A DNA stretch of 32,376 nt from an uncultured Erysipelotrichaceae bacterium (lineage in GTDB: Bacteria; Bacillota_I; Bacilli_A; RFN20; CAG-826), in assembly GCA_947166565.1 (NCBI GenBank), contig CAMVEL010000022.1, positions 1-32,376 of the forward strand, given 5' to 3'. Shown here piece after piece: positions 29,746 to 32,376 of the stretch. The stretch's first letter is position 1. Each line of letters starts with the position of its first letter. The notes under the pieces are model-generated. The model made no database searches. It was not told the DNA's origin and saw only the letters and a program-made list of their open reading frames with translations. The position numbers were made by a program, and so were the translations under genes.

Positions 29746-30996
29746 ATGAACGTCATCAAAGGGAACCTCGTTTTTTCCAAAAGCATCAACGAATTAGTCA
29801 TCAGGGAAAACGCCTACATCGCTTACGACGATAAGGGGATAGAAGGGATTTACGATTTCCTCCCCTCTCATTTAAAAGATGCCAACCTTACGGATTATGG
29901 AAATGCCTTGATCCTACCTTCCTTTTGCGATATGCATCTCCACGCCCCTCAATATCCTATGCTAGGCATGGGCATGGATTTGCCGCTCATCGATTGGCTG
30001 AATACATACACCTTTCCAACCGAAGCCCATTTTGCGGATAAAGAAGTGGCAAGAAGGGTCTATTCGGTTTTGGCTAAGGAACTTATAAAAAAAGGAACGA
30101 CCCGTGTAGCGATGTTTTCCTCTTTGCATACCGATGCCACCATCATCTTGATGGAAGAGTTAGAGAAAGCGGGAGTAGTCGGGTATGTCGGTAAGGTCAA
30201 CATGGATCGCAATGGCGGGGTCAACCTTCAAGAGACGACGGAGGAATCGATCAACGAAACCATCCGCTTCATTAAGGAAAGCAAGAAGTTCAAACACCTT
30301 AAACCGATTATCACCCCACGCTTTACCCCATCTTGCACTAACGAATTGATGGAAGCATTAGGGAAAATCGCCAAGGATTACGATTTGCCAATCCAATCCC
30401 ATCTTTCCGAAAACGTCGGGGAAATCGCCTGGGTCAAGGAACTTCATCCAGATACCACGAATTATTATGAATCGTATGAGAAATACGGTTTATGGAATAG
30501 CCGCACCTTGATGGCCCATTGCGTCCATAGCAATGAGAAGGAACTCTCAGCCATTAAGGATGCCGGAGTCGCGGTTGTTCATTGCCCTTCATCCAATGAG
30601 AACCTAACCTCAGGATACGCACGAGTCCGCAAAATGCTTGACATGGGTATCACGGTTTATTTGGGAAGCGACATCGCCGGGGGCGACCATCTCTCGATGT
30701 TCGATAACGTCGCCGCGGCCATAAGGGCCTCTAAAGCCAGAATGAAGATGGATGAAGATAATACCCCCTTCCTTAACGTTGAGGAGGCTTTCTATTTGGC
30801 AACGACCGCCCCGGCCTCTTTCTTTGGCGATAAGACATTCGAGAAAGGCGCGCCACTCCACGCCATTGTCTTAACTGACGACAATCTCCCAACCGTAAGG
30901 AAACTTTCGGTTAAGGAACGCTTCGAAAGAGCCATATACCGCCAAGAAGAAAATGCGATTAAAGCCGTTTATAGTGAGAACAAACGGGTGCTTTGA
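29746..30996 (+). CDS. guaD: Guanine deaminase
   Basis: 416-aa cytosolic amidohydrolase converting guanine to xanthine and ammonia. Metal ligands and family motifs are in order: FCDMHLHAPQYPMLGMGMD (HxH), PIQSHLSENVGEIAWV, LMAHCVHSNEKE, VVHCPSSNENLTSG and VYLGSDIAGGDHLSMF (catalytic Asp). The HAPQYP segment is specific to guanine deaminases within the chlorohydrolase group. GGAG lies just upstream, at the end of the permease gene. With the permease it forms a purine salvage or catabolism unit; no xanthine dehydrogenase is in the window, so xanthine probably enters salvage. Confidence 0.95.
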   Translation: MNVIKGNLVFSKSINELVIRENAYIAYDDKGIEGIYDFLPSHLKDANLTDYGNALILPSFCDMHLHAPQYPMLGMGMDLPLIDWLNTYTFPTEAHFADKEVARRVYSVLAKELIKKGTTRVAMFSSLHTDATIILMEELEKAGVVGYVGKVNMDRNGGVNLQETTEESINETIRFIKESKKFKHLKPIITPRFTPSCTNELMEALGKIAKDYDLPIQSHLSENVGEIAWVKELHPDTTNYYESYEKYGLWNSRTLMAHCVHSNEKELSAIKDAGVAVVHCPSSNENLTSGYARVRKMLDMGITVYLGSDIAGGDHLSMFDNVAAAIRASKARMKMDEDNTPFLNVEEAFYLATTAPASFFGDKTFEKGAPLHAIVLTDDNLPTVRKLSVKERFERAIYRQEENAIKAVYSENKRVL

Positions 30997-31559
30997 TGGA
31001 TAACGTCCTTAGTTTTGCTAGCAGAGAAGAATTCCGCGCTTGGCTAGATGAGCATTCCGAAAGCGAGGATGAATGTTGGCTTGAGGCGAAAAGGATCGCC
31101 CCGAAAGAAGGGTCTTTTGTCTATCTTGACGCCGTCGAGGAAGCCATTTGCTTTGGCTGGATCGATAGCTGGGTCAAGAAAGAAGGCGAGAGGGTCTTCC
31201 AACGTTTTTCCAAAAGGAAGAAGGGGAGCCACTGGACCGAGCTTAACAAGGAAAGGGCCAGACGTCTATTGAAACTTGGTTTGATGGACCCTAGGGGAAA
31301 GGCCGTATTGCCGCCCCTAGGCCCTAGGAGCTTCAAGATGGACGAAGAATTAATCGCCGAATTGAAAAAGGCTAGAGCATACAAAACATTCAAAGCCTTC
31401 CCGCCCCTATATCAAAGGGTTAGGACCTATAACGTGGTTTTCTACCGCAACATAGACCCCAAGGCCTATGAGAATGCCCTCTCCCATTTGATCAAGGAGA
31501 CGAAGAAAGGGAAAATGTTTGGCAATTGGAACGATTATGGACGGCTGTTAGATTACTAA
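30996..31559 (+). CDS. YdeI/OmpD-associated family protein
   Basis: 187-aa cytosolic protein of the YdeI (OmpD-associated) family, sometimes called bacteriocin-protection protein, without a firmly known biochemical role. Diagnostic segments are DEHSESEDECWLEAKR, YLDAVEEAICFGWIDSWVKK, RFSKRKKGSHWTELNKERARRLL and the helical C-terminal part. ATG 30996 overlaps the guaD stop in TGATG, giving translational coupling; an in-frame TTG one codon earlier is possible. It rides at the end of the purine operon, which may be coincidence. No terminator is evident after it. Confidence 0.9.
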   Translation: MDNVLSFASREEFRAWLDEHSESEDECWLEAKRIAPKEGSFVYLDAVEEAICFGWIDSWVKKEGERVFQRFSKRKKGSHWTELNKERARRLLKLGLMDPRGKAVLPPLGPRSFKMDEELIAELKKARAYKTFKAFPPLYQRVRTYNVVFYRNIDPKAYENALSHLIKETKKGKMFGNWNDYGRLLDY

Positions 31560-31599
31560 AATCTTCCGATTACCCCTATAAACAAAAACCTAGACAAGT

Positions 31600-31605
31600 T
31601 ATAAT
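31600..31605 (+). promoter_or_regulatory. Likely -10 box of the rubrerythrin promoter
   Basis: TATAAT within AGTTATAATTATCC. The surrounding TTATAATTAT resembles part of a PerR box (TTATAATNATTATAA) but the right half is missing, so PerR control is only a guess. No good -35 is seen. Confidence 0.45.
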
Positions 31606-31632
31606 TATCCTACCGAAAGGAAATAAAAAAAT

Positions 31633-32172
31633 ATGGAACTCAAAGGATCCAAAACCGAACAATGCCTCATGCAGGCTTTTGCTGGTGAAAGCCAAGCAAG
31701 AAACAAATACACCTACTACGCCTCCAAGGCCAAGAAGGAAGGTTACGAGCAAATCGCCGCTCTCTTCCTTGAAACCGCCGATAACGAGAAGGAACACGCC
31801 AAACTCTGGTTCAAATACCTCCATAATGGCGAAGTCCCATCAACCGAGATGAACCTTCTCGACGCCGCTAATGGCGAAAACGACGAATGGACCGATATGT
31901 ATCCATCCTTCGCCAAAATCGCGGAAGAGGAAGGCTTTAAGGAAATCGCCGCCAAATTCAGGATGGTCGGAGAAATCGAAAAACATCACGAGGAGAGATA
32001 TCGCAAATTGCTCGATTCCGTCAAAGGCGGAGTCGTCTTCGTCGGAGATGACCTCGCGGTTTGGAAATGCCGCAACTGCGGACATATCGTCGTTGGTAAA
32101 TACGCTCCGAAGATCTGCCCGGTTTGCAACCACCCGCAATCCTATTTCGAGCTAAGCGTCGCTAACTATTAA
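31633..32172 (+). CDS. rbr: Rubrerythrin
   Basis: 179-aa cytosolic peroxidase that reduces H2O2 in anaerobes. The ferritin-like four-helix domain has both diiron motif helices ([11 protein letters not shown] with [13 protein letters not shown], and [12 protein letters not shown] with [11 protein letters not shown]). The C-terminal rubredoxin domain has [12 protein letters not shown] and [16 protein letters not shown], giving the FeCys4 site. Domain order and length are those of classical rubrerythrin. GAAAGGAAAT precedes ATG 31633. Monocistronic, with a TATAAT upstream and a strong terminator downstream. C-ending codons suggest good expression. Confidence 0.97.
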   Translation: MELKGSKTEQCLMQAFAGESQARNKYTYYASKAKKEGYEQIAALFLETADNEKEHAKLWFKYLHNGEVPSTEMNLLDAANGENDEWTDMYPSFAKIAEEEGFKEIAAKFRMVGEIEKHHEERYRKLLDSVKGGVVFVGDDLAVWKCRNCGHIVVGKYAPKICPVCNHPQSYFELSVANY

Positions 32173-32188
32173 TTCCTAATGCAAAGTT

Positions 32189-32215
32189 AAAAGGGAGCTC
32201 AAATCGCTCCCTTTT
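32189..32215. terminator. Rubrerythrin terminator
   Basis: AAAAGGGAGC pairs with GCTCCCTTTT (10 bp, 7-nt loop); symmetrical A and T runs allow function on both strands. Confidence 0.9.
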
Positions 32216-32227
32216 ATTGTATGAGAC

Positions 32228-32356
32228 GATACATAGTATCGGCGAGTGAAAACTCCCCGATAGTCGGGGAGTTCGGTTGGGCTTAAAGCTTTGCGGAATC
32301 CGTAAAAGGCTCCTATCATGGTGGGGCGGACCAACGCACCATCTGAAAGGAGCCAA
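32228..32356 (+). promoter_or_regulatory. Structured leader candidate with ribosome-site hairpin
   Basis: Three hairpins in a row: CGATAC/GTATCG (32228-32242); a perfect 10-bp stem AACTCCCCGA/TCGGGGAGTT (32251-32273), which competes with GAGT-GAAA-ACTC; and GGCTCCT (32308-32314) with AGGAGCC (32348-32354) plus ATGGTG/CACCAT inside. The last 3' arm contains the ribosome site of the ATG at 32357, so it could switch translation off. On the minus strand the same stem is followed by TTTT and could be a terminator. No known riboswitch class was recognised. Confidence 0.45.
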
Positions 32357-32376
32357 ATGTCGAATTCATCCGACAA
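32357..32376 (+). CDS. Start of a gene cut by the window edge
   Basis: ATG 32357 follows GAAAGGAGCCAA (AAAGGAG at 32346-32352, 4-nt spacer) and reads Met-Ser-Asn-Ser-Ser-Asp before the window ends. Too short to identify. A 66-codon open frame on the minus strand (32176-32376) overlaps the hairpins and looks like chance. Confidence 0.4.

Noticed and set aside
32176-32376. 66-codon open frame on the minus strand at the right edge, possible transposase fragment
   Set aside because: It overlaps the rubrerythrin terminator and strong hairpins, shows no transposase motif, and the plus strand has a ribosome site and ATG. An insertion-sequence end cannot be fully excluded because the window stops here.
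1-32376. CRISPR array, prophage, insertion sequence or restriction/defence genes
   Set aside because: No regularly spaced repeats, integrase, transposase or phage genes were seen; gene content is metabolic throughout.

Overview
This window appears to come from the chromosome of a strictly anaerobic, fermentative, low-to-mid-GC Gram-positive bacterium of the Bacillota. The general look is Mollicutes-like or Erysipelotrichales-like Bacilli from a gut or rumen; this is inference, as no 16S gene is present. The reasons are an electron-bifurcating [FeFe]-hydrogenase, NfnAB, acetate kinase, rubrerythrin, lipoproteins with a Cys-Gly-Ser N-terminus, strong GGAGG ribosome sites, a CcpA-type operator, and no respiratory genes. 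TGA is used as a stop, so the genetic code is standard. Gene density is high, and several convergent genes abut with 0-2 bp between stop codons.

Layout. 1-3.6 kb: a hypothetical protein, a flavin reductase-like protein, a formate/nitrite-family channel and MTA/SAH nucleosidase on the plus strand, facing an aldo/keto reductase. 3.7-8.8 kb: NAD kinase, a terminator, then the hydCBA-type operon (NuoE-like, NuoF-like and catalytic [FeFe] subunits) with its own promoter region and terminator. 8.8-13.5 kb: an ABC permease plus substrate-binding lipoprotein, divergent from a Crp-like regulator with a TGTGA-N6-TCACA operator between them; then nrnA and ackA on the minus strand. 13.5-16.5 kb: a TetR-type regulator, a probable small RNA with a perfect cre-like operator, and nfnAB. 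16.5-24 kb: a lipoprotein tyrosine phosphatase, glycogen branching enzyme, Na/Pi cotransporter, diacylglycerol kinase-like lipid kinase, low-molecular-weight phosphatase and a DUF362 protein. 24.1-24.8 kb: a non-coding stretch that folds as one large structured RNA of about 655 nt. 24.8-28.1 kb: a DUF2804 protein and a GH2 glycosidase, tail to tail. 28.2-31.6 kb: a purine operon (NCS2 permease, guanine deaminase, YdeI-like protein). 31.6 kb to the end: rubrerythrin, a terminator, and a hairpin-rich leader in front of a gene cut by the window edge.

How the parts fit together. HydABC can dispose of electrons from NADH and ferredoxin as H2. NfnAB links NADH, ferredoxin and NADPH, NAD kinase supplies NADP, and acetate kinase makes ATP from acetyl phosphate: a coherent fermentative redox module. 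The two items most worth following are non-coding: the large RNA at 24117-24771, whose 5' and 3' ends pair and whose G-U pairs favour the plus strand, and the predicted cre-controlled sRNA at about 14043-14136, which carries two copies of an anti-Shine-Dalgarno sequence.
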